A stretch of DNA of 64,000 nucleotides from Candidatus Magnetocorallium paracelense (GCA_029001845.1 JAREWP010000079.1:42197-106196); one strand, 5' to 3'; shown: positions 51,478 to 61,047, numbered from the stretch's first letter. Made by a program: numbers and translations. Notes: generated by a model not told the origin, from the letters alone.

Positions 51478-52584
51478 ATGAGTATTTTAAAAGAGAAACA
51501 GACAATATTAATTGTCGATGACACGCCTGAAAACATCGATGTATTGAAAGGATTGTTAAAAACGGATTACAAGGTAAAAGTATCCCGTGACGGGGAAAAC
51601 GCTCTCGATATATGCAGATCGAAAAATCCTCCAGATATAATACTTCTCGATGTTATGATGCCCGGTCTTGACGGTTATGAAGTATGTAAAATTCTCAAGC
51701 TGGACGAATCTACTCAGAAAATACCGGTTATATTTTTAACTGCCCTGTCCGACGAGACCAATGAATCCACCGGTTTGAACCTTGGCGCAGTCGATTATAT
51801 AATAAAGCCTTTTAATCCTGATCTTGTTAAGGCCAGGGTTCGTAACCAGCTGGACCTTAAGTTGTACAGAGACAAGCTGGAGGATCTTGTTGAAGAGAGG
51901 ACAAAGGAGCTTGCCTTAACTCAGGAAGCGACAATAGAAAGTATGGGAACCTTGGCTGAATACAGAGATCCCGAAACAGGGGGGCACATTAACAGAACAC
52001 AGCACTATGTCAGAGTCGTTGCTTCGCATTTGCAGAATAATCCTAAATACAGAGATATCCTGACAAAGGAGTATATAGACCTTTTATTCAAGTCTGCTCC
52101 CCTCCATGATATCGGTAAAGTCGGAGTGCGAGACAGCATTCTGTTAAAACCCGGCAAGTTGACGACCGAAGAATTCGAGGAGATGAAAAAACACACGATC
52201 TTTGGCAGAGATGCTGTTGCTACTGTTGAAAAAAAATTCGGAAATAACTCATTCCTGCAGCTCGCAAGGGAAATCGCCTACTCTCATCATGAAAAATGGA
52301 GCGGCGCAGGTTACCCCCAGGGGTTGAGCGGAGAGGATATTCCCCTTTCCGGCCGCCTTATGGCAGTCGCCGACGTATATGATGCTCTCATAAGCAAAAG
52401 AGTATATAAACCTCCCTTTCCTCATAAAAAGGCCGTAAAAATAATTTTTGAAGAGAGAGGAAAACATTTCGACCCCGCCATCGTCGATGCTTTTGAAGAG
52501 CTGGAAGAAAAATTCAGAAGCATTGCCCTTGAGTACGCCGACTTTGAAGAAGAACGAGAAATATTACTGAAAGACGATGAGTGA
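51478..52584 (+). CDS. Response regulator with HD-GYP c-di-GMP phosphodiesterase domain
   Basis: Protein of 368 residues. Receiver (7-124) with Asp58 (IILLDVMMPGLDGYEV), coiled coil, then HD-GYP (about 150-345): YRDPETGGHINRTQHYV, HDIGKVGV, HTIFGRDA, SHHEKWSGAGYPQGLSGEDI and ADVYDALISKRVYK, all metal and GYP residues intact. It should hydrolyse c-di-GMP to GMP. AAGGAGC lies upstream of the ATG. It follows the kinase at 50182 in one transcript and is the natural partner. A strong terminator follows. Confidence 0.94.
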   Translation: MSILKEKQTILIVDDTPENIDVLKGLLKTDYKVKVSRDGENALDICRSKNPPDIILLDVMMPGLDGYEVCKILKLDESTQKIPVIFLTALSDETNESTGLNLGAVDYIIKPFNPDLVKARVRNQLDLKLYRDKLEDLVEERTKELALTQEATIESMGTLAEYRDPETGGHINRTQHYVRVVASHLQNNPKYRDILTKEYIDLLFKSAPLHDIGKVGVRDSILLKPGKLTTEEFEEMKKHTIFGRDAVATVEKKFGNNSFLQLAREIAYSHHEKWSGAGYPQGLSGEDIPLSGRLMAVADVYDALISKRVYKPPFPHKKAVKIIFEERGKHFDPAIVDAFEELEEKFRSIALEYADFEEEREILLKDDE

Positions 52585-52676
52585 GATTATAGTAGGATTC
52601 CATTTTTTTCAGGCACAATTTTTAATAACCTGACTCGTAGATGACCCGGTTGCTTATAGTTAATTCGACAAAAAAA

Positions 52677-52706
52677 AAGGCTGCTCTAAAGAGCAGCCTT
52701 TTTTTG
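52677..52706. terminator. Bidirectional rho-independent terminator
   Basis: AAGGCTGCTCT-AA-AGAGCAGCCTT, perfect 11-base arms with an A run before and a T run after, between the convergent HD-GYP and porin genes. Confidence 0.9.
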
Positions 52707-52727
52707 TATGTCTTATTTATGTTTTCC

Positions 52728-54158
52728 TTAGAAGGATAACATAATTCCGTTTCTTACTGCAAAGGCGTCGTCTGCATCTTCGCCGACATAATCATACATA
52801 TCGCCGGTAAAAAGGATACCGCCCTCTACCCAGTACTTGAGGTTCTTTGCGATCTGATATGTAACCTTGGCGTCGACTTCCCAGCCGATATCGTCTTCGT
52901 CGTCGTCTCTGTTAGCAAGCTGTACGTCTTCAGAAGCCTGAAGCCAGTATACATATGCCTCACCGGAGATCTTTTTAGCGAGTTTCGACTTGGCGCCGAA
53001 CTTTACATATGTGGTGTTGGAAAGACCTGAATTTGTACGATTCATGGTGTTTGTGCCTGCTGCTGTGATGGTTCTGTAGTCATATACATATGTGTAATGC
53101 TTGCTTCCTGCCGTGATTGCCGGAATGAAGCCTTCGAAATCTTCGTCAGGGGTTCCGGTCATATCGTTGTCTTCGTCACCGCTTCCATATGCGCCTTCGA
53201 GGGTGATGGTGGTTGCGCCGATTTTGTAATCAGCACCGAGTAAGAAAGCATAACCTTCGAGGTCAACGTCGTCAACCACGCCTGCTGATGATATTTCTTC
53301 CGATTCACCTGTCTGTATTTCAACGTCTCCTCTGATCGTTAAACCATTACCGAGCACGTTGAATGTTACGTCGCCTCTGAGACCGAAGTTAATGAGCTCT
53401 GTACCTTCGTTTGCTCCTGATACATTACCAAAGGTATCAAAACCGTTTGCCTGATCGTCAACGTAGGTTACGTCACCGCTGACGTTGTAGTTCTTACCCT
53501 TCCAGTTAAAAAGAGCTACATAAGCGTCGGCGTCATCGTTTAAGCCGATTGTACCTTCGTTGAATTTTATGGTAAGTAATGAGAGGTGAAGGTTTTTATT
53601 GGGGTCTGCAAATAATACGATTGCATCGTCATTGTACTTTGTGTGGTCAAAGAAGAGACCGTAACCGAGCTTCAGAGGCATGTGACCGATTTTAATACCG
53701 TAAATACCCTTTGTGTAGAGTATCCATGCCTGTGTCATGTGGAAGTCACCTCTTTTTGATTCACCCATTGGATAAAGGCCGCCACCGCCGGAATTCGCAC
53801 CCCATCTGTAGGTGTCCTGATTGTAATTCGTTCCCGTTGCTTCGATCTGTACGAAACCGTTTACATTATCTGCGAGTCTGGCGTCAACATTGAGTCTGAC
53901 TCTACCGTCATAAAAAGCCTGGTGATCGTCTATTGCGGCTACGCCAATATCGCCGGCGTCATCGTCGTCGAGCTGATCCGTTATATTATCTCTGTATTCA
54001 CCTCTAAACCTTATTGAACCGCCGATGGTGATCTGAGTCTTACCCTTTGCAACGACTGCCTGGGTTTCCGATGGAATGGTAGCGTGAATGGCGAATGCCG
54101 AAGAAGCAGAACCTAAAACAAAAAGTAAACAACTGATTAATGCTAAATATTTTTTCAA
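52728..54158 (-). CDS. Outer-membrane beta-barrel porin
   Basis: Protein of 476 residues from a TTG codon at 54158, supported by AAGGAGGA about nine bases upstream. Signal peptide KKYLALISCLLFVLGSASSA, cleavage after AFA. The mature part is made of alternating strands typical of a barrel (ITIGGSIRFRGEYRDN, GVRNGIMLSF-type end with C-terminal Phe). Loops are rich in Asp (DQLDDDDAGD, NRDDDEDDIG, GEDADDAFA), as in calcium-binding or alginate-export-like porins. It probably forms a general or polyanion channel in the outer membrane. A full anti-16S complement lies upstream at 54279-54289 without a start codon after it. Confidence 0.85.
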   Translation of the reverse strand: MKKYLALISCLLFVLGSASSAFAIHATIPSETQAVVAKGKTQITIGGSIRFRGEYRDNITDQLDDDDAGDIGVAAIDDHQAFYDGRVRLNVDARLADNVNGFVQIEATGTNYNQDTYRWGANSGGGGLYPMGESKRGDFHMTQAWILYTKGIYGIKIGHMPLKLGYGLFFDHTKYNDDAIVLFADPNKNLHLSLLTIKFNEGTIGLNDDADAYVALFNWKGKNYNVSGDVTYVDDQANGFDTFGNVSGANEGTELINFGLRGDVTFNVLGNGLTIRGDVEIQTGESEEISSAGVVDDVDLEGYAFLLGADYKIGATTITLEGAYGSGDEDNDMTGTPDEDFEGFIPAITAGSKHYTYVYDYRTITAAGTNTMNRTNSGLSNTTYVKFGAKSKLAKKISGEAYVYWLQASEDVQLANRDDDEDDIGWEVDAKVTYQIAKNLKYWVEGGILFTGDMYDYVGEDADDAFAVRNGIMLSF

Positions 54159-54278
54159 AATCCTAATCCTCCTTAAAAAATTATTAAATCCTTTCCGCCA
54201 AGGGCAGAATTTCTTTCAACCATATTTATGGACTCATTTGCATATATTAAAAGACGAGTCCTCTCTTTTCGTTTGGTT

Positions 54279-54289
54279 ATCACCTCCTT
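54279..54289 (-). promoter_or_regulatory. Extended Shine-Dalgarno sequence without a start codon
   Basis: Minus strand AAGGAGGTGAT, an 11-base full complement of the usual 16S 3' end, 120 bases before the porin start. No ATG, GTG or TTG follows at workable spacing. It could be a ribosome standby site in the porin leader, a relic, or chance. The rest of 54290-54641 holds nothing recognisable. Confidence 0.4.
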
Positions 54290-54641
54290 CAATTTCGAAT
54301 TTCCTGCCTATTCTTAAACAGTTAGAGATATAATTATTTATTTGTTCTTGTTCGATTTCGTTAATTGGTACATGGCAAGAATATAAGGCGTAAATATTAA
54401 TGCAAAATACAGACCAGCCATGACGAGCCGATAAAATACTTAACTATACGCCTCCGGCCTGATTTTTCCTAATTTTATGTAGCGTTTTTACAACAATATG
54501 TGTGTCTATGATACAAGAAAAAGCAGAGAGAGAGGAAGAACTTTGAAGGGATAAAATGTCACTTTGAGGCCGATTAGCGGCTTTCTGAACGTTTTCCCTA
54601 CAGTTACCTATTTTTTACTTCAATCTGGTACAATTAACCCT

Positions 54642-54784
54642 AAAACAGCAGTCAGCTATCAGCGGTCAGCCTTCAGCTAAGGAAAGAATTGATGTTATGC
54701 CAATAATAAGCTTCACCTTACGGGTGAAGCTGTTTTGAACCATAAAGTGCTGCGATTAAAGAGCTGACAGCTAAATGCTGTTTT
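54642..54784. repeat. Repeat A7
   Basis: Family A: AAAACAGCAGTCAGCTATCA on the left, centre CTTCACCTTACGGGTGAAG, right end GAGCTGACAGCTAAATGCTG. It ends about 48 bases before the TPR gene. Confidence 0.85.
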
Positions 54785-54831
54785 CAGGTTAACTTGTTTC
54801 ATCTGCTTTACCCAGTGGATTGAGATACTTA

Positions 54832-55941
54832 ATGGAATATCGTGAAATACTGAAACGTCTGTTGAAAGATGAAAGCATCTTTTATGTCTGGAATCCTATA
54901 TCTGTGGAAACCAGAGAGCTCTTCGACCGTTTTCTCCGGGCCCGGGGGAAAGAAAATAACAAAAAAGCCCATCTCTCATTTGAAGAACTTATGCTCCTGG
55001 GTGTGGACAGCTATAAAAACAGACGATTCGACGAGGCCGCCGATTTTTTCAAAACTGCTTTGGGAATCAGGCCGGACAGTACGATCGCAAGACTGAATGC
55101 GGCCAGTGTAAGCGAATTCACAGGCGATTTCGATCTGGCGGAGACTCTCTATGTAGAAGCAATGAAGATCGATCCCGAAAATCCCAGAATCATCAGTTTT
55201 TATGCTCTTTTTCTCAAAAGGTGCAAAAAAGATTTCAAGACCTCAGAGGAATATTTTATGAAGTCTATTGAGCTTGACGGGGAAAATCCTTCCATACTGA
55301 CAAATTACGCTCTCTTTTTAAAAGAGATAAAAGGAGATTACGAAGCCGCCAACGAGTATTTTAAAAAAGCGATAGATATAGATCCTATTTGCGCGGGAGC
55401 ACTTGGGAATTATGCTCTCTTTTTAAGAGAGGTAAAGGAGGACTTCAATGCGTCAGAGACTTATTTCCGAAAAGCGATAGAAACGGACCCTCACTATGCA
55501 GTGGCTCTCGGGAATTACGCTCTTTTTCTCAGAGAAGCAAGAGAGGACTTCGATGGGGCGGAGCTGTATTTCAGAAAGGCTATCGAGGCCGACCCCGATA
55601 ATGTCGCTCACCTCGGGAATTACGCATACCTCCTGTACGAAAGCGAAAAATATGAAGAGGCCATTCATATTATCGACAGGTTGATAGCATTAAATCCCGT
55701 GGACTGGGTCTATTTCACAAAAGGCCACGCCCTGTTGGCCATGGGGAGATTGAAAGAGGCAGAGGAAGCATATACAAAAGGTCTGTCCTCGGTGGATTCT
55801 TTTAAAAGACTTGAAGAGCTCATTAATTCGGATCTTTCCATGATGAAAGAAAAAGGATTAATAGAAGAGGAGGGAATAAAAAATATCAAACATCTTTTGA
55901 GAATCAGTTTTCTGAATACCTACAAAGAGAATATCAAGTAG
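54832..55941 (+). CDS. Tetratricopeptide repeat protein
   Basis: Protein of 369 residues from the ATG at 54832 (an in-frame TTG at 54820 is possible). After a helical start of about 45 residues come roughly eight TPR units. The central four are nearly identical in pattern, each with a YALFLK or YALFLRE segment followed by YFxKAIE.DP, implying recent internal duplication. No signal peptide or membrane segment, so it is probably a cytoplasmic scaffold. The partner is unknown; the gene is convergent to gatC and is not in an operon. Confidence 0.88.
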   Translation: MEYREILKRLLKDESIFYVWNPISVETRELFDRFLRARGKENNKKAHLSFEELMLLGVDSYKNRRFDEAADFFKTALGIRPDSTIARLNAASVSEFTGDFDLAETLYVEAMKIDPENPRIISFYALFLKRCKKDFKTSEEYFMKSIELDGENPSILTNYALFLKEIKGDYEAANEYFKKAIDIDPICAGALGNYALFLREVKEDFNASETYFRKAIETDPHYAVALGNYALFLREAREDFDGAELYFRKAIEADPDNVAHLGNYAYLLYESEKYEEAIHIIDRLIALNPVDWVYFTKGHALLAMGRLKEAEEAYTKGLSSVDSFKRLEELINSDLSMMKEKGLIEEEGIKNIKHLLRISFLNTYKENIK

Positions 55942-55957
55942 ACCCTTTTCCCCGGCG

Positions 55958-56245
55958 TCAATCGATTATTTTGGGGACTCTGTAAAAATCCGTGTTTCTG
56001 TCAGGGGCATTGGAGAGCGTCTCTTCTTTATCGAGGGAAGGGATTTTGATGTCTTCTCTAAATATATTTTTTAAAGGTATAACATGTGCTGTCGGTGCGA
56101 TATTGTCCGTTTCCAGTTCATTGAGCTTCTCCATGTAATTCAGGATATCATTCAACTGTCCGCCAAACATCTCCGTCTCTTCTTTTGTAAGCTTCAACCT
56201 CGCTAACGTTGCAATGTGTTTCACTTCTTTTTCAGTTATTTTCAT
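55958..56245 (-). CDS. gatC: Asp/Glu-tRNA amidotransferase subunit C
   Basis: Small subunit of the GatCAB complex that amidates Glu-tRNA(Gln) and Asp-tRNA(Asn). 95 residues: MKITEKEVKHIATLARLKLT, QLNDILNYMEKLNELETDN, APTAHVIPLKNIFREDI and NAPDRNTDFYRVPKIID, the full-length family pattern. The ATG at 56245 was chosen because the family begins here; it lies 10 bases after the helicase stop. gatA and gatB do not follow, so they must lie elsewhere. Confidence 0.93.
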   Translation of the reverse strand: MKITEKEVKHIATLARLKLTKEETEMFGGQLNDILNYMEKLNELETDNIAPTAHVIPLKNIFREDIKIPSLDKEETLSNAPDRNTDFYRVPKIID

Positions 56246-56255
56246 GTCATTAAAA

Positions 56256-58370
56256 TCAGATTCGCTCGAGATTCGCATATTTTAAAGCCAGTCTTTTTAT
56301 ACCGACATCGGGGAAGTTGACGGTCACTTTTATATCGCTTTTTTCTCCGTAACAGTCCCTGATAACTCCGACGCCCCACTTAGGATGTTTTACGCGACAG
56401 CCTGTATTGTAAGGAAGGGCTGGGGGAGGCGTTTTTTTAGAGATCGATCTCAGCGGGAGATTGGCAAGGGTGTCCTTTTTTTCGAACCATTTACAGCATT
56501 CCCTTGGAATCTCGCTGAGAAATCTGGAAGGCTCCTGGTCCTGATATGTTGCGTATAATTTTCGTTTTCCGGCTCCGGTCATGAAAAGCAGGTCCTTTGC
56601 TCTGGTCATACCTACATAAAAAAGCTTTCTTTCGTCATCCAATTCTTTTTGCGAATCCGTTGCCTTGAAATAGGGCAACAAACCGTCCTCCAAACCGGTT
56701 ATAAAAACTATAGAATACTCAAGACCTTTCACATTATCCAAAGTTGTAAGAGAAACTCCTCCGGAAGGCGGATTATCGTCATTACCTGTCGTTAACGAGA
56801 CATTATCGAGGAATGAACGAAGTGGCAGGTAATGGTTTTTTTCTATTAATTTATAAAGTTCCTCCAATACCTCGTTCTTCAGTGAAGAGAGGTAGTCTAC
56901 GCGGCTGTCGAGCAGCTTTATGGCCTCAGCTACATTATCGGGTTTTTCATCTGACATCGCTTTAAGCAACTCTGAAAATCCGCACAGTTTTTCTCTGATA
57001 TTGGAAGAAATGGTTTTCCCTTCACACATTGTTTCAATCGCTCCAAACAGGCTGAGTCCCTCTTTTTTCGCCAGGTTTTCAATCTTTTTCAGTGTTGTGG
57101 CTCCGATTCCCCTGTTGGGGACGTTTATGATCTCTCTCAGACACACATTATCGTCTTTATTAATCATCAAGCGGAGATAAGCAATAACGGTTCGAATTTC
57201 TCTCTGATGATAAGCTGTATGAGCCCCGAGAATATTATAAGGTATCCGTTCCTTTTTCAGAGCGTCTTCGATACGCCTGGACTGTAGATTGACCCTGTAA
57301 AAAATCGCGATATTATCATAGGCGTAAGTCCCTTTTAAGTATATGTCTTTTATCGTCTGGCTGATATACTTCGCTTCTTCGTCCTCTGAAGTAAACCAGT
57401 AGTGGAAGACCTTTTCGCCGCACCCCTTCTCGGTCCACAAACACTCCCTTGCATCTTCGGAACTGACTGTTATAATGCTTCGTGAAACATTAAGGATGTT
57501 TTCGGTGCACCTGAAAGTCTGATCTAACTGAATTACTTTACTGTCCGGAAAGTCTTCCATGAATCTGGACAATACATTTCCTTCTCTATCCCATTTGCAC
57601 TTATTCAGAGACTGGTCGTAATCGCCCGCCACGCAGATATTCCTGTTATCACCCGTTAACAGACAAAGGAGTTTGTACTGTGCGCGATTCGTCTCCTGAA
57701 ACTCGTCGACAAGAAGATAAGAAAGAGTGTGTCGATATTTTTTGAGCACCTCAGGTTGTTCTTTAAAAAGTCTTATCGTGTAAAGGATTAAATCTTCATA
57801 GTCCAGGGCATTCGATCTCCTCATTTCATCTTGATATCGGACATATAAATTAATCATTTTCTCGTCAAAATCGAAATTACTTTCTCTGGCCATGAGGTCT
57901 TCAGGTGTAAGTAAAGACATTTTGAATGAACTCAGCTTTGACGCCACACCCTTATAAAGAGCTTCGTACAGCTTCATATCGCTAAGGATGTGTTTTATCA
58001 GTCTTGCCTGGTCGTCATCATTATATATGGTGAAGTCCCTGCTTATCCCAATGCGGTCAATGTCTTCTCTGAGTATCCTGCGACAAATGGAGTTGTAAGT
58101 TCCTAACCAGATATCATTGGGACTAAAATCCTCGGGCAGGTGCTTTTTTACTTCTCTCTCCATCTCATTTGCCGCTTTGTTATTATATGTAATGGTGAAT
58201 ACTATTTTCCCTTCCACGTTAGCATCTTTTAGCAGGTTGATATATTTTTGTGTAATAAGGGTGGTCTTTCCACTACCGGCGCCGGCCAATACAAGCAAAG
58301 CGCCTCCGGGATGCTCCAATACCGATTTTTGCTGAACATTAAGTGTATTTTCCGTATAAGCACAGACCAT
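56256..58370 (-). CDS. UvrD/PcrA-like superfamily 1 helicase, divergent motifs
   Basis: Protein of 704 residues from the ATG at 58370 (GGAG seven bases upstream; a TTG at 58403 is an alternative). Helicase motifs in order: Q motif LNVQQKSVLEHPGG, Walker A AGAGSGKTT, Ia TITYNNKAANEM, II LLVDEFQETN, III VAGDYDQSLNKCKWDREGN, IV LDQTFRCTENIL, V TTLDNVKGLEYSIVFITGLE, VI KLFYVGMTRAKDLL. Motifs II, III and IV depart from the usual DEYQDTN, GDDDQSIYxWRGA and NYRS. The C-terminus ends in a Tudor-like tail (CRVKHPKWGVGVI), as in PcrA/UvrD. Probably a paralogue of the housekeeping helicase with altered DNA contact. Followed by gatC. Confidence 0.88.
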   Translation of the reverse strand: MVCAYTENTLNVQQKSVLEHPGGALLVLAGAGSGKTTLITQKYINLLKDANVEGKIVFTITYNNKAANEMEREVKKHLPEDFSPNDIWLGTYNSICRRILREDIDRIGISRDFTIYNDDDQARLIKHILSDMKLYEALYKGVASKLSSFKMSLLTPEDLMARESNFDFDEKMINLYVRYQDEMRRSNALDYEDLILYTIRLFKEQPEVLKKYRHTLSYLLVDEFQETNRAQYKLLCLLTGDNRNICVAGDYDQSLNKCKWDREGNVLSRFMEDFPDSKVIQLDQTFRCTENILNVSRSIITVSSEDARECLWTEKGCGEKVFHYWFTSEDEEAKYISQTIKDIYLKGTYAYDNIAIFYRVNLQSRRIEDALKKERIPYNILGAHTAYHQREIRTVIAYLRLMINKDDNVCLREIINVPNRGIGATTLKKIENLAKKEGLSLFGAIETMCEGKTISSNIREKLCGFSELLKAMSDEKPDNVAEAIKLLDSRVDYLSSLKNEVLEELYKLIEKNHYLPLRSFLDNVSLTTGNDDNPPSGGVSLTTLDNVKGLEYSIVFITGLEDGLLPYFKATDSQKELDDERKLFYVGMTRAKDLLFMTGAGKRKLYATYQDQEPSRFLSEIPRECCKWFEKKDTLANLPLRSISKKTPPPALPYNTGCRVKHPKWGVGVIRDCYGEKSDIKVTVNFPDVGIKRLALKYANLERI

Positions 58371-58700
58371 GTTATTGCTCCATTTCGAGGATTTTCCGGA
58401 CAAAATCTCGAGGGTTTCGGGATTTCAGGTGTTCAGGTATTATCATTTTTTGATAGCATGTAACTGCTTAAGTGCTGTGCCGTTACAGCGTGTACACTCA
58501 AATTGCACGACTTCTTTTGCACAGCACCCTAAAGAAGAAAAGCTTTAAATATAAGTTTCTCTGGTCCAAAATAACAGGGACGGAAGAATTTATAAAATGA
58601 GTTGATCGGCAAATTCAGGATATTGCAGATCGGTATTTATAATAACAAATATCATAGAAAAAATGCCATCTAATCAGTGTCTGCTCAGATATTCACTCCC

Positions 58701-59822
58701 CTATCCCCTCAGTCTGATCCTTATGTTTTTGTCTACCAGCCGTCCCTTTCTTACGATTTTCATTTTTACGATATCCCTGTCCTTTTTACCCTTCAAAGCC
58801 TTTTTAATATCCTGCATATATTTGACTTTGATACCCTCCACTTCGACAATAATATCTCCTCCCAGAAAGATTATTGTTCTGCTTATTTCCACAGGCCTGG
58901 CGCCGCCTTTTAATCCTCCTCTGTGGGCCGGACTTCCTTTAACAACCTCGGATACCAAAATCCCTCTGTCTACAGGCAAAGACAGAGCTCTTGCAAGTTC
59001 TTCCCATATCGGCACGCCTATGATACCAATCCACGGGCGCCTCACTTTACCGAACTTAATCAGATCGGGGATCAGTTCGGATGCAATATTTATCGGTATA
59101 GCGAAACCAATACCTATATTGCCGCCGGCGGAAGGAGAAAAAATCGCTGTATTTATACCTATCATTTTCCCGGTCGTATTCAGAAGGGGGCCGCCGGAGT
59201 TTCCGGGATTTATGGGAGCATCGGTTTGAATTACATTTTCAATAACCATCCCTTTCTCCGTTGTAAGAGGTCTCTCCAAAGCACTTATTATGCCTGTCGT
59301 AAGGGTGGAATTGAGTCCGAAAGGGTTGCCTATTGCATAGACCTTCTGACCGACACTGAGCTTGTCAGAATCACCCAGTTTCATTGCCTGAAATCTCTTT
59401 CTCCCCGGGGACATGATTTTTATTACGGCAATATCGTTTTCAGGATCCGCTCCTACAAGCTGAGCCTTGTATTTATCACCATTTGTCATTGTAATATTTA
59501 TCTGCGTCGCGTCTTCTATGACGTGATAATTTGTCAGTATATAACCGTCCGGGCTGATGATGGATCCCGAACCGGCGCCCTGCTTCGGGTAAACGGAAAA
59601 AAAATCTCTTATCAGTGTTGTCGTCGTAATATTTACTACTGAGGGGCTGTTATTTTTATAAACCGAAATGTTTATTTCCTCTTCTTCAGATAAAGGGAAG
59701 GAGAGCGAGGGGACGAAAATAATAAGAAAAGCTGTCAAGAAAGAGAGCAGGAGGAGTCTTTTACGCAATTGAAGATAAAACCTCTTCAGAAATTTCCATA
59801 TTTGTATAGACATTCTGGACAT
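58701..59822 (-). CDS. Periplasmic trypsin-like serine protease with PDZ domain (DegP/HtrA family)
   Basis: Protein of 373 residues. N-terminal signal or anchor helix at about 23-42 after a basic stretch. Protease domain with His100 (LTNYHVIED), Asp130 ([11 protein letters not shown]) and Ser209 ([12 protein letters not shown]), followed by one PDZ domain (about 265-373), the DegS-like layout. The ATG at 59822 has GGAGG nine bases upstream but overlaps yebC by 62 bases; a TTG at about 59768 that barely overlaps is an alternative. A role in envelope stress proteolysis is expected. The region 58371-58700 holds nothing else recognisable. Confidence 0.88.
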   Translation of the reverse strand: MSRMSIQIWKFLKRFYLQLRKRLLLLSFLTAFLIIFVPSLSFPLSEEEEINISVYKNNSPSVVNITTTTLIRDFFSVYPKQGAGSGSIISPDGYILTNYHVIEDATQINITMTNGDKYKAQLVGADPENDIAVIKIMSPGRKRFQAMKLGDSDKLSVGQKVYAIGNPFGLNSTLTTGIISALERPLTTEKGMVIENVIQTDAPINPGNSGGPLLNTTGKMIGINTAIFSPSAGGNIGIGFAIPINIASELIPDLIKFGKVRRPWIGIIGVPIWEELARALSLPVDRGILVSEVVKGSPAHRGGLKGGARPVEISRTIIFLGGDIIVEVEGIKVKYMQDIKKALKGKKDRDIVKMKIVRKGRLVDKNIRIRLRG

Positions 59823-60513
59823 CGTCGTTTTCCTCCAGCAGATCGATGAGTCTCATTACCTGGCTCGACGACTTATTATCGGGAGAAACATAATTGCTGG
59901 GAATCATGGCTAATTCACCGCTCGATACGGTAATACCCGATTTTTCAATACTTTCCTTTACTGTAACCATCTCTTCCACAGAGGTTACAACTTCATAGAA
60001 ATCTTCTTTGGGATCGTTTTTCATATCTGCAGCGCCTGCCTCCAGGGCTGTGTCTATAAGAGAATCTTCGTCGACAGCCTTTTTATCGATCAGTATGATT
60101 CCCTTTTTTTCAAACATCCACGATACACATCCTACCTCTCCCAGGCTGCCGCCTGCTTTTGATATGATATGACGTATTTCGGCGACTGTACGATTTTTAT
60201 TGTCCGTAAGCGTCTCTATCAGCATGGCCACGCTGCCGGGGCCGTACCCTTCGTAAACGACCTCTTCATACACAGAGCCCGGTAACTCTCCGCTGCCTTT
60301 TTGTATAGCCCTGTTAATATTTTCATAGGGCATGTTAACTTCTTTGGCCTTTTCCACTGCCGTTCTCAGCCTCGGGTTGCCGGCCGGATCCGCGCCGCCC
60401 ATCCTGGCCGCTACGGCAATTTCTTTCACGATCTTTGAAAAGACCTTACCCCTTTTAGAATCTATGCAAGCCTTTTTCCGTTTAATCTGAGCCCATTTTG
60501 AATGTCCTGCCAT
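59761..60513 (-). CDS. YebC/PmpR family protein
   Basis: Protein of 250 residues, full length: [60 protein letters not shown] and [19 protein letters not shown]. Once described as a transcriptional regulator; recent work on the family points to ribosome-associated relief of stalling at proline-rich sites. Usually near ruvC; here it precedes the protease gene with a long overlap. Confidence 0.93.
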   Translation of the reverse strand: MAGHSKWAQIKRKKACIDSKRGKVFSKIVKEIAVAARMGGADPAGNPRLRTAVEKAKEVNMPYENINRAIQKGSGELPGSVYEEVVYEGYGPGSVAMLIETLTDNKNRTVAEIRHIISKAGGSLGEVGCVSWMFEKKGIILIDKKAVDEDSLIDTALEAGAADMKNDPKEDFYEVVTSVEEMVTVKESIEKSGITVSSGELAMIPSNYVSPDNKSSSQVMRLIDLLEENDDVQNVYTNMEISEEVLSSIA

Positions 60514-60596
60514 ATTGTCCCGATTTTCTGTATTTTATAATTGCTGTTTTTTTTTGTTTAACAGTGGCAATTCCCCTTGAACCGCCTGTTTTTCGA

Positions 60597-60881
60597 TCAA
60601 TGATGAGGGTTTTTTATAACTCTGTAAATCGCGTCTTCTATAAGTTCTTCCGCTTTTTTTTCGTCCAGTTCGTTAAAAAAGTTGGTAATTCTGTATGTGC
60701 TCTGCACATAGCGGGTAGGCAACATATTTAAAGAGAGGGCGTACATATCTTCAATACACAATCTACACCTGCAAATAGAAGTATCCTCCGAGAGAATCGA
60801 CTCGATTTTTTTTATTACGAACTCTTCATTAAGATTACAAATTTCAAGGAGGCTGTGATTGAATAGCGTTTTCTCTTCCAT
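60597..60881 (-). CDS. ComFB family protein
   Basis: Small protein of 94 residues with the ComFB signature CRCRLCIEDMYALSLNMLPT followed by RYV (three Cys plus the conserved NxLPxRY). ComFB-type proteins have recently been described as cyclic dinucleotide receptors in several bacteria, and zinc binding by the Cys residues is likely. Here it could read the c-di-GMP made or degraded by the GGDEF, HD-GYP and EAL proteins of this window. It stands alone, about 83 bases upstream of yebC. Confidence 0.88.
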   Translation of the reverse strand: MEEKTLFNHSLLEICNLNEEFVIKKIESILSEDTSICRCRLCIEDMYALSLNMLPTRYVQSTYRITNFFNELDEKKAEELIEDAIYRVIKNPHH

Positions 60882-61029
60882 AAGCGCTGAGTACTCCTTT
60901 TAAAGTAGTGTACCGCTTTATCTGGTGTATGTCGGGTCTTTAAATTTTAACATAAGGAAAGAAGAAAAATAAAATTATCGACAATTCATCTAATTCTGGT
61001 TTGTCACATTATGATTGGGAAGCGACCAT

Positions 61030-61047
61030 GGACAAACTTCTTTGTCC
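61030..61047. other. Small hairpin upstream of the ThiF/MoeB gene
   Basis: GGACAAA-CTTC-TTTGTCC, perfect 7-base arms, in the otherwise empty region 60882-61197. No T run follows. Possibly a structured leader; no known riboswitch is recognised. Confidence 0.35.

Noticed and set aside
54180..54290. Leader peptide starting at GTG within AAGGAGGTGAT
   Set aside because: The GTG overlaps the ribosome site, so initiation there is not possible in the normal way.
58663..59642. Long frames antisense to the DegP-type gene
   Set aside because: Reverse-strand shadows of a conserved protease; no independent evidence.
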